A stretch of 53,573 nucleotides of DNA. Origin: Akkermansia muciniphila (GTDB lineage Bacteria; Verrucomicrobiota; Verrucomicrobiia; Verrucomicrobiales; V1-33). Position numbers and translations under genes: made by a program. Positions 28,252-35,982 of the stretch are shown here, one piece after another. Numbering within the stretch: the first letter of the stretch is position 1; each line of letters opens with the position of its first letter. The notes under the pieces are model-generated. The model saw nothing but the letters and a program-made list of their open reading frames with translations, made no database searches and had not been told where the DNA came from. The DNA is taken from assembly GCA_945861415.1 (NCBI GenBank), contig CAMAUV010000031.1:1-53573 (forward strand), read 5' to 3'.

Positions 28252-28267
28252 CGCAATATCTAGGGGT
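28252..28267 (+). promoter_or_regulatory. Candidate NrdR box 2
   Basis: CGCAATATCTAGGGGT matches the NrdR core CwATATaTwG except for one base (C for A at position 9), with weaker outer positions. It is 161 bp before the nrdB start codon. With box 1 it forms a tandem pair at 32 bp spacing. Confidence 0.45.
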
Positions 28268-28428
28268 TAGATTCAAAACCCTGAGCAAAATTCATAATTT
28301 CCACACATTTCGCGAAGTCCGCTAAAATCGCTATAACGCAGCCTTCCCAATTCTGTAAATTCTCAGTGATTCTAATTTCTTAAAAGCCTTGTTCCTGCCC
28401 ACTTTAACACCACTCGACCAGACCAACC

Positions 28429-29511
28429 ATGGAAACTAGTTTCACCGTCGGCAACAAAACCTTCCTTCTCGACCGGGATAAAGCGGAAGCCGCATTTAAT
28501 GCCAAACGTGTTATCAACGGGCGTGACAGCATGGCCTTCAATCTGCTCCCGCTGAAATACTCATGGGCTTACGACCTCTACCGCACGATGAAGGTCAACC
28601 ATTGGGAGCCGGAAGACATCCAGATGCAGCAGGACATCCAGCACTGGAAAGGCACAGATATTACGGACAACGAGCGATGGATCATCCGTATGGGTATTGG
28701 CTACTTTTCCGCCGCTGAGGGAATTGTGGGGGACAACATTCAGCACGTGGTGCGGGAAATGGTAACGGCTCCGGAATTGAAACTGGTTCTCGGCCGGCAC
28801 GCGCATGAGGAAAACATCCATGCCGACAGCCTTCTCTACATGGTTTCCAGCCTCGGTATCAATCCGCACGACTGCGAAGCCATGTTTGAGCAAATCCCCA
28901 GCATCCTGCGCAAGAATGAGTTTGTCTCGGGGAACAGCCGGTCGCTCCGCCGCGACCTTGATTTGACCAAAACAGAGAACAAAAAGCTGCTGGCGAGGAA
29001 CATCTTCCTTTTCGGCCAGTGCATGGAGGGCACCCAGTTCTACGGGCTTTTCGGCATGATCCTCAGCCTTTACCGTCAGAACAAGTTCCCCGGCATTGGT
29101 CAAATGTTCCGCTACACCCTGCGGGATGAGTCGAACCACATTGAGGTCTTTCGCAACCTTTTCATGGACCTCATCGAGGAGAATAAAGAAATCTGGACGC
29201 CTGAATTCCGGGAGGATTTGCGCAATCTCATGCGCGAAGCCGTGGCTCTCGAAAAGGACTTTATCCGCGACTGCCTGCCGGTGAACAGCGTCGGCCTCAG
29301 CCTAGATGAGTTTCTCATTTACATTGACTACATCGCAGACCGCCGCCTCGAAGGCGTGGGTCTTGAGCCGCTGAACGCCCCCATCGTCAATCCCCTGCCA
29401 TGGCTCGCCGAACTGATGGACATCAAGAAGGAGCAGAACTTCTTCGAAGGCAAAGTCACGGACTACCAGAAGTCCAGTTCCCTTGTGACGGTGCCCGACG
29501 ATGACCTGTAG
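28429..29511 (+). CDS. nrdB: Class I ribonucleotide reductase beta subunit, subclass Ic-like
   Basis: Cytoplasmic radical-generating subunit that partners NrdA to make dNTPs. 360 residues, ferritin-like. The metal ligands are all visible: E97 (FSAAEG), E128 and H131 (HEENIH), E200 (CMEGTQFYG), E234 and H237 (DESNH). The residue four after H131, where Escherichia coli has radical Tyr122 and Chlamydia has Phe127, is Leu135 (HADSLLY). Glu at the first ligand (Asp84 in E. coli) also matches the chlamydial form. W59 and a C-terminal Tyr346 suitable for radical transfer are kept. This predicts subclass Ic chemistry with a metal-stored (Mn/Fe-type) oxidant and no tyrosyl radical. nrdB precedes nrdA, 111 bp apart. 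The function call is secure; the cofactor is inference. Confidence 0.95.
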   Translation: METSFTVGNKTFLLDRDKAEAAFNAKRVINGRDSMAFNLLPLKYSWAYDLYRTMKVNHWEPEDIQMQQDIQHWKGTDITDNERWIIRMGIGYFSAAEGIVGDNIQHVVREMVTAPELKLVLGRHAHEENIHADSLLYMVSSLGINPHDCEAMFEQIPSILRKNEFVSGNSRSLRRDLDLTKTENKKLLARNIFLFGQCMEGTQFYGLFGMILSLYRQNKFPGIGQMFRYTLRDESNHIEVFRNLFMDLIEENKEIWTPEFREDLRNLMREAVALEKDFIRDCLPVNSVGLSLDEFLIYIDYIADRRLEGVGLEPLNAPIVNPLPWLAELMDIKKEQNFFEGKVTDYQKSSSLVTVPDDDL

Positions 29512-29622
29512 CAATGACGAAATGCGAAGGCTGGCCGGATTCGCCCTAGTTACTTGTCATCGTTCATCGTCCATTCGATTTCCTTTTCCTCAACTTTCAC
29601 ATCTCAACGTTTCCATCACACC

Positions 29623-32600
29623 ATGATCGGCAAAAACCACGTCGAAGAAGACCTCAATTTGAAGCACATCGTCCGCTCCGGTCGGAGTGAGTCGAAGCCG
29701 CGCTTTAACTGGGCGGACGAATCCGTCAGTGCCGGCGCTCCCGTGCCCTATATTCCCTTCGTCGACGGCGGGCAGCAGAAAACTTTCAGTTCCGGGGACA
29801 TTGCCACTATCATAGGCGAGGCGCTCACGGACCTCATGCTCTCGCGCCAGGAGGACGAAATTTTCACCGACAAAAACCGGCGGCTGGTGAGCCAGATCGC
29901 GCAGGCGGTCTCCGGTGAGATTACCGCGAAATCCCGTGGAAACGGGGAAGACGACCGTGCCCCGGTTTCTTCTGTAGAGGTAACCCGTATCATTGAGCGC
30001 GCCCTAATCCGGCACAATGCGTATGATCTTGCCCGCAGCATCGTTACGCGCTACCAGCCAGACAGTGCCGCCCAAGACGAAAACATGTTTCAACTCAACT
30101 CCGCCGCTCCCATGACCTGCCGCGTCATTCGCCGCAATGGTCAGGTCGTGGCGTGGAATCAGGACAAAATCGAAGTCGCCATCCGCAAGGCCTTCCTTTC
30201 TCAGGAAATGGACAGCGCCCCCGCCGTGGACATCGCCAACAGCATCACCGCCCGCATCCAGGCCGATGGCATTCAGATGATCGGCATCGAGGAACTCCAA
30301 GATCTGGTGCAGGAGGAACTGATGAAGAGCGGCTATTATAAAGTGGCCGCCGCTTACGTCATCTATCGCGCCCACCGGAAGGAAGTGCGCGCCAAGTCCG
30401 ACGAAGATCAGCGCCACCTCGCCACCGACCGCCAAGACAGCATGATCCTCGTGAAGGGCGATGACGGCGCGAGTTTCCTTTGGGACGGCCTCGACCTCCG
30501 GAAGCGCATCGACTTCGCCGCCATGGGGTTGGAGCTCTGCATCTCCCGCGAGCAAATCGAGACGGAGCTTCGCCGCTCGCTCTTCCCCGAGATGTCCCAG
30601 AAGGACCTGAACAACACCATCATCCTTAATGCCAAGGTCCTCATCGAGCGGGATGCCGACTTCTCCAAATTTGCCGCCCGCATCCTGCTCAGCTTCATCT
30701 ACGAGGAAGTGCTCGGCTGGAACATCGTCACTGACGGCGTCTCTGCGCTCGGTGCCTTCCACCGCCGCGCCTTCAAGGTGAACATCCAGCGCGGCGTGGA
30801 GATCGACCGCATCAGCCCGCGCCTGCTGGAGTACAAACTCGACAAGCTTGCCGCCGCCCTCGATCCCACGGCGGACTTTGAGTTCGACTTTCTCGGCATC
30901 CAGACCCTCTACGATCGCTACTTGGTTGTGGACAAGACGAGCAAGAAGCACCGCCGCCTTGAGACCCCGCAACTCTTCTGGATGCGTGTGGCTATGGGTC
31001 TGTTCGTCGCAGAGAAAAAAGGCACCCGCGGTGACCACGTCATCGCTCTCTACCAGTTGTATAAGAGCCGCCGGTTCTGCTCGTCAACACCTACCTTGTT
31101 CAACAGCGGCACCAACCACAGCCAGCTCTCCTCCTGCTACCTCTACAAAGTGGACGACAACATCGAGTCCATCATGCTGCGCGGCATCGCGGAGAATGCC
31201 TTCCTTTCAAAGTGGGCCGGCGGACTCGGCGGAAGTTGGACCGCCGTTCGCGGTAGCGGTGGCTACATCAAAGGCACGAACGGAGAAAGCCAGGGCGTCA
31301 TTCCATTCCTCAAGCTGCACAACGACCAACTCATCGCCGTCAACCAGGGCGGCAAGCGCCGCGGATCCGGCTGCGCCTATTTGGAGACGTGGCACAACGA
31401 CATCGAAGACTTCCTCCAGCTTCGCGTGAATACCGGCGACGAGCGCCGCCGCACGCACGACATGAATACCGCCAACTGGATCCCCGATTTGTTCATGAAG
31501 CGCATGGAAGCCCGCCAGAACTGGACTCTCTTCCGCGCCAATGAATGCACTGACCTGCACGAACTCTACGGCCGCGCCTTCGAACAGCGCTACGAAGAGT
31601 ATGAAGAAAAAGCCCGCCTCGGCGAGATCTTCGGCAAAGAAGTTCCTGCCATCGAACTCTGGAAGAGCATGCTCAAAATGCTTTTTGAAACCGGTCACCC
31701 GTGGATTACCTTCAAGGATCCCTGCAACGTCCGCAGCCCTCAGGACCACTGCGGTGTTATCCACAGCAGTAACCTCTGCACGGAGATCACGCTCAACACC
31801 AGCAAAGAAGAAACCGCCGTCTGCAACCTCGGCTCCGTCATTCTCGAAAGTCACCTCAAGGCCGACGGCTCCATTGATCATGATAAGCTCAGCGTCACCG
31901 TCCGCACCGCCGTTCGCGCGCTCGACAATGTCATCGATATCAACTTCTATCCCACCGAAGCTGCAAAGACCGCCAACAACCGCCACCGTCCCATCGGGCT
32001 TGGCGTCATGGGGCTCGCCAATTGCCTTTACATGAAGAACATCCCGTTTGGCAGCGAGGCCGCTGTTGAATTCAACGATGAGGTCATGGAAGCCGTGGCC
32101 TACTACGCCTACGAGGCCAGCAGCGAACTCGCCGCAGAGCGCGGCACTTACTCCACCTACAAGGGCTCCAAGTGGGATCGCGGTCTGCTCCCGCAGGACA
32201 CCGTGGACCTCCTTGAACGCGAGCGTGGCATTCCCGTGGAAGTCCCGCGCGGCGGTCGTATGGACTGGACTCCGCTCCGCGAGAAGATCAAGGCCCAAGG
32301 CATGAGAAACAGCAACGTGCTCGCTATCGCCCCCACCGCCACCATCTCGAACATCATGGGCTCCACCCCCTGCATCGAGCCCCAGTTCAAAAACCTCTAC
32401 GCCAAGAGCAATCTCAGCGGCGACTTCACCATGCTCAATCCCTTCCTCGTCTGCGACCTAAAGGCCCGCGGTCTCTGGAATCAGGATATGCTCGACCGCC
32501 TCAAATATCACGACGGTGAACTCGGCGAGATCGACGAAGTCCCCGCCGATCTGAAGGCCAAGTATCTCACCGCCTTCGGTATTGACCACCAATGGATCAT

Positions 32601-32898
32601 CGCGGCCGCCGCCCGCCGGCAGAAATGGATCGACCAAAGCCAAAGCGTAAACCTCTGGCTCGCCACCCCCGACCTAAAGACACTGAGCCACATGTATCGC
32701 GGCGCATGGCGCAGCGGTCTCAAGACCACCTACTACCTCCGCAGCACTAGCGCCTCCAACATCGAAAAGGCCAGCATCAACGTGCAGAAGGAAGTCCGCA
32801 TCACCGGCGCCGCGCCGCGGGAATACACGGAAGAGGAAAAGGTGTCCTGTAGCATCGAAGCCATGCGCAACGGTGGGACCTGCGAAGCCTGCCAGTAA
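29623..32898 (+). CDS. nrdA: Class I ribonucleotide reductase alpha subunit with duplicated N-terminal ATP-cone region
   Basis: Catalytic subunit, about 1091 residues from the ATG at 29623, longer than the ~760 of E. coli NrdA. An ATP-cone allosteric domain is clear at about 165-255 (CRVIRRNGQVVAWNQDKIEV to AAYVIYRAHRKEVR). A second, more divergent cone-like region lies before it at about 45-147 (EVTRIIERALIRHNAYDLAR). In the barrel are RFCSSTPTLFNSGT (redox Cys), NLCTEITLN (thiyl-radical Cys) and TAVCNLGSV (partner Cys). The C-terminus CEACQ supplies the shuttle cysteine pair. An in-frame TTG at 29554 is less likely as the start. Extended N-terminal cones also occur in chlamydial NrdA. Confidence 0.95.
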   Translation: MIGKNHVEEDLNLKHIVRSGRSESKPRFNWADESVSAGAPVPYIPFVDGGQQKTFSSGDIATIIGEALTDLMLSRQEDEIFTDKNRRLVSQIAQAVSGEITAKSRGNGEDDRAPVSSVEVTRIIERALIRHNAYDLARSIVTRYQPDSAAQDENMFQLNSAAPMTCRVIRRNGQVVAWNQDKIEVAIRKAFLSQEMDSAPAVDIANSITARIQADGIQMIGIEELQDLVQEELMKSGYYKVAAAYVIYRAHRKEVRAKSDEDQRHLATDRQDSMILVKGDDGASFLWDGLDLRKRIDFAAMGLELCISREQIETELRRSLFPEMSQKDLNNTIILNAKVLIERDADFSKFAARILLSFIYEEVLGWNIVTDGVSALGAFHRRAFKVNIQRGVEIDRISPRLLEYKLDKLAAALDPTADFEFDFLGIQTLYDRYLVVDKTSKKHRRLETPQLFWMRVAMGLFVAEKKGTRGDHVIALYQLYKSRRFCSSTPTLFNSGTNHSQLSSCYLYKVDDNIESIMLRGIAENAFLSKWAGGLGGSWTAVRGSGGYIKGTNGESQGVIPFLKLHNDQLIAVNQGGKRRGSGCAYLETWHNDIEDFLQLRVNTGDERRRTHDMNTANWIPDLFMKRMEARQNWTLFRANECTDLHELYGRAFEQRYEEYEEKARLGEIFGKEVPAIELWKSMLKMLFETGHPWITFKDPCNVRSPQDHCGVIHSSNLCTEITLNTSKEETAVCNLGSVILESHLKADGSIDHDKLSVTVRTAVRALDNVIDINFYPTEAAKTANNRHRPIGLGVMGLANCLYMKNIPFGSEAAVEFNDEVMEAVAYYAYEASSELAAERGTYSTYKGSKWDRGLLPQDTVDLLERERGIPVEVPRGGRMDWTPLREKIKAQGMRNSNVLAIAPTATISNIMGSTPCIEPQFKNLYAKSNLSGDFTMLNPFLVCDLKARGLWNQDMLDRLKYHDGELGEIDEVPADLKAKYLTAFGIDHQWIIAAAARRQKWIDQSQSVNLWLATPDLKTLSHMYRGAWRSGLKTTYYLRSTSASNIEKASINVQKEVRITGAAPREYTEEEKVSCSIEAMRNGGTCEACQ

Positions 32899-33029
32899 AA
32901 ATTGAGGATTGCCTTGGCTATCGTGACAAAGCCTGCGGCTCACAGGCCCGTGATAACCCCTCATGATCGCGTGCATGAGGGAATTTCCTTTCGGACTCAC
33001 GTCGGCGTCAGACCCAAGCTCAAGACATA

Positions 33030-33535
33030 ATGCAGCCGCCGCCAGATGACGATTCCTCCGCCCAGTTGTCGAACGCTTGGGAGAAGGGTGGAATGAAGAA
33101 CGTTAACCCGACCAACCGTGGAAGCTGGGAGGACAAACAGCGGAGCCGCAGCTACAATCAATCCTTCGACCTTTTGTGCGGGGCGATTAGCATTTTGCTG
33201 ATGTGGTTGAGCATCATCGCTTCTGTCGTAGGCCTTGTTCTGATGTGGTTCGGCCGACCCGGGCCGTGGGGGAGCATGAGTGTGATAGGTCTAGTTTACT
33301 GGTCATCTCACTGCCGACCTCGCTGAGCTATTCCCTGACCAAAAAGTGCCCGCTGTGCCATGGCACTCCGTTGTACAGCCGCAGATGTCATAAGCACCGG
33401 CTAGCGGACCGCTGGCCAGGGCTCACCTACCGGTTCACCACCGTGCTCCGCATCCTCACTAGTCTAAGCTTTCGCTGTATGTATTGCGGGACCCCGTTCC
33501 GGCTCTTCAAGAAAAGCTCCCGTAACCGGCGGTAA
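33030..33535 (+). pseudogene. Frameshifted small membrane protein with zinc-ribbon-like cysteines
   Basis: Two overlapping frames look like one gene. The first (from ATG 33030) gives a soluble start and a transmembrane helix (SILLMWLSIIASVVGLVLMW, about 50-69); it stops at 33324-33326. The second frame picks up a second helix (SLLVISLPTSLSYSLTKK) and a tail with KKCPLCHGTPL and [10 protein letters not shown], two CxxC pairs of a zinc ribbon. A one-base loss around 33285-33300 would explain the break; joining them gives about 168 residues with two helices. It is either a true frameshift or a sequencing error. The family is not named; it lies between nrdA and kbl. Confidence 0.6.
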
Positions 33536-33602
33536 ATCTGTCTGTCCACTATCCGGGATATTGACTCTTGCATCCCGGAAGCGCTGCTGGCATCGGCGGA
33601 AT

Positions 33603-34793
33603 ATGTACGGAAGTTTTCAGCAGCACCTCCAGACCACGCTCTCCACCATCAAATCCGATGGGCTTTTCAAAAGCGAGCACCTCATTGGCACGCCTCAGGG
33701 CGGGCGTGTCAGACTGGCGAATGGAAAAGAGGCCATCGTCATGTGCGCGAACAATTACCTAGGGCTGGGGAATCACCCGGAAATCATCGCCGCAGCGCAC
33801 GATGCTCTGGACCGCTGGGGCTATGGGATGGGCAGTGTGCGCTTCATTTGTGGTACCCAGACGCTGCACCGGGAACTGGAGGAATCTATCTCCGCCTTTC
33901 TCGGCACGGAGGACACAATTCTCTACACTTCCTGCTTCGATGCAAATGGCGGGCTGTTCGAGACCCTGCTGGGACCTGAGGACGCCATCATTTCAGATGC
34001 ACTAAACCATGCCAGCATCATCGACGGCATTCGGTTGTCCAAAGCGAGGCGTTTCCGTTATGCCAATCGGGACCTAAGCGATCTCGAGGCGCAATTGCAG
34101 GCTGCTGATGCCGCCGGATCGCGCTACAAAATGATCGCCACGGATGGTGTCTTCAGCATGGATGGCACCTATGCTCCGATGAAGGAAATCTGCGACCTCG
34201 CGGACAAATACGGTGTTCTCGTCATGATCGACGACAGCCACGCGGTGGGATTCGTGGGGGAGAAAGGCCGGGGCACGCATGAGATGTGCGGGGTGATGGA
34301 CCGTGTGGACATTATCACCGGAACGCTGGGCAAGGCGCTGGGCGGCGCGTGCGGCGGCTACACCAGCGGCAAGCGCGAGATCATTTCGCTCCTTCGTCAG
34401 CGCAGCCGGCCTTACCTGTTCTCCAACACCCTCGCGCCCGTCATTGCCGCGGCGTCGCTGAAAGTGCTGGAAATGCTCAGCCGCAGCACGGAACTGCGCG
34501 ACCGTCTGTGGACCAATACGAGGTACTACGTGAGCGCCCTGCGTGCGGCCGGATTCACCATCGACGCGGGAGAGCACCCCATCGTGCCCATCATGCTGGG
34601 AGAGGCCCAGCTTTCCCAAAACATGGCCGCCGCCCTGCTGGAGCGCGGGGTGTATGCCGTCGGTTTCTTCTATCCCGTGGTCCCGAAGGGAAAGGCGCGC
34701 ATCCGCAGTCAGGTTAGTGCGGCGCATACCATCGCGGACCTCGATGAAGCCGTCGCGGCCTTCACGGCGGCGCGTGCGGCCGTGAGTGCCTGA
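33603..34793 (+). CDS. kbl: Glycine C-acetyltransferase (2-amino-3-ketobutyrate CoA ligase)
   Basis: PLP enzyme of the alpha-oxoamine synthase family that joins glycine and acetyl-CoA or, in reverse, cleaves 2-amino-3-ketobutyrate in threonine breakdown. About 396 residues. Motifs are [80 protein letters not shown] and the PLP-lysine segment [16 protein letters not shown]. These fit Kbl better than BioF or HemA paralogs. The start MYGSFQQ is used; the longer frame begins with unlikely residues. Threonine dehydrogenase (tdh) is not adjacent. It converges on the barrel gene with no gap. Confidence 0.93.
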   Translation: MYGSFQQHLQTTLSTIKSDGLFKSEHLIGTPQGGRVRLANGKEAIVMCANNYLGLGNHPEIIAAAHDALDRWGYGMGSVRFICGTQTLHRELEESISAFLGTEDTILYTSCFDANGGLFETLLGPEDAIISDALNHASIIDGIRLSKARRFRYANRDLSDLEAQLQAADAAGSRYKMIATDGVFSMDGTYAPMKEICDLADKYGVLVMIDDSHAVGFVGEKGRGTHEMCGVMDRVDIITGTLGKALGGACGGYTSGKREIISLLRQRSRPYLFSNTLAPVIAAASLKVLEMLSRSTELRDRLWTNTRYYVSALRAAGFTIDAGEHPIVPIMLGEAQLSQNMAAALLERGVYAVGFFYPVVPKGKARIRSQVSAAHTIADLDEAVAAFTAARAAVSA

Positions 34794-35828
34794 TCAAAAC
34801 GTCCACGCCGCAGACACTGAAAACACCGGTTCCGGGTCGAGCGCGTCTTCATCCGAAAATGAGTCTGTGTATAAAGGCAGCATTACGCTGGCATTGGCAG
34901 TGAAGTGTTCACTGAATTTGTAGCCTACACTCAGAATGCCATTCAGCGTGAGCTGTCCGCTGTTTGGATCGCGCGTTCCGTCCCACTCGCTGTAGCCGTA
35001 GTAGTTTGCGGCAAGGCCTGTGGAAAGCGACAGCTTCTTATTTGCAAGGTAGGTCAGGCGCGGAATGAGGGTGCCTTCGATGCTTCCGAGGTAGCCTTTG
35101 TTGTTCTCATAAATTGGGAAGCGGCCCTTTCCATAAAGAGAAAAAGCCCACTTTTTCGCCAGAGGAATGCCGGCGTAGAAGTCGATCATGGGGTCGAAGG
35201 TGCCGTTCCCGAACTGAATGTGCAGGTGCTCAAGACCGAGATCACCGGCGGTCAGTGGGTTCGATTCCGTTTCGCCAACCGGGAGAGCGACGCCCAGCAA
35301 CAGGCGCAGGATGCTGCCTTCGCCAAAGACCCCACGCTTCCGCCAGCCGGCACCGGTTTCAAAGTCTGAGTATCCCTCATACACCTCTGTGCGGTGATGG
35401 GCATATCCTGCCCGGATCGCTGCGTCCCGCTCCTCCGGCGTGCCTTCGCCGGGAAAAAGGACACCGGCTGTCTGATCTTTGACGAAGTAAGGAATGCGCA
35501 CGAACGCATCCCATGTGTCGCTGAAGGTGCGGCTCAGCCCCAGTTCATAGCGCGTCAGGTCGAGTTCCACGGTGTGCTCGTGCTCCGTGACCTCGATGCC
35601 GCGGCCATCTGCGGTGATTCCCTCAGTTTCCGGGTGCCCCCCGCTGAGCCCTCTGGAGGTAGAAATATCCAGCGACAGGCGCCATGACGCCCCGTCCTGA
35701 CCGACGACACCAGCTTCTGAATCCCCCGACCGGGGGATAGCGGGATTCGCTCACGCCGGTCAACCAAAGGCCGCCTGAGGAAGCAGGATGGTGGCTGTGA
35801 GCAGCGCGGAAGGTAGAAGCCTATGCAT
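34794..35828 (-). pseudogene. Outer-membrane beta-barrel protein gene with two in-frame TGA codons
   Basis: From ATG 35828 the frame encodes a signal peptide (MHRLLPSALLTATILLPQAAFG), then TGA at codon 23 and TGA at codon 26, then reads on open to 34794. The downstream part (about 318 residues) is a barrel: alternating aromatic and glycine strands (ELDLTRYELGLSRTF, SVGYKFSEHFTANASV) ending in SAAWTF, the C-terminal phenylalanine of outer-membrane proteins. No ATG follows the stops; only GTG at 35570. A perfect palindrome ATCCCCCG-AC-CGGGGGAT (35721-35738) lies just downstream of the stops in the coding direction, a place where sequence errors are easy. Read as broken gene or local error; selenocysteine is unlikely. 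Confidence 0.7.
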
Positions 35829-35982
35829 ACAGGTGCATCTTAAGGCTACTGAGTCGCCTCACAATAGGGAACAATTCCGGCCCCTGGCTCCATCGGCGGC
35901 GCCGGTGCCAGTGCCCATTCCGGCAGCACATTCCCCTTTCCCTTCCCCTGCGTGCTCATAAGAAAGCGCCCCGATTTTTCCC

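Larger units (their letters stand above)
27778..28428 (+). other. 650 bp AT-rich leader upstream of nrdB
   Basis: This long non-coding stretch is visibly richer in A and T than the flanking genes and has no credible open frame. It contains two 16-bp palindrome-like sites spaced 32 bp apart (annotated separately) about 160-210 bp before the nrdB ATG. No cobalamin-riboswitch B12-box was recognised. The length suggests a regulated promoter or a structured 5' leader. Confidence 0.5.

Noticed and set aside
30004..31038. 344-residue open frame antisense to nrdA
   Set aside because: Opposite to confirmed nrdA motifs, low-complexity and valine/histidine-rich in a way typical of shadow frames. The same applies to 31207-32298 and 41.5-42.0 kb antisense frames.
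35260..35285. tRNA T-loop-like string GGTTCGATTCC
   Set aside because: No acceptor, D or anticodon arm surrounds it, and the opposite strand codes for the barrel protein at this point.
35751..35762. TGA recoding (Trp or selenocysteine) in the barrel gene
   Set aside because: Other genes here end normally at TGA (for example SanA-like, mlaE, sigma factor), and no SECIS-like hairpin with the usual features was recognised. The other broken genes use TAG and TAA, so a code change does not explain them.
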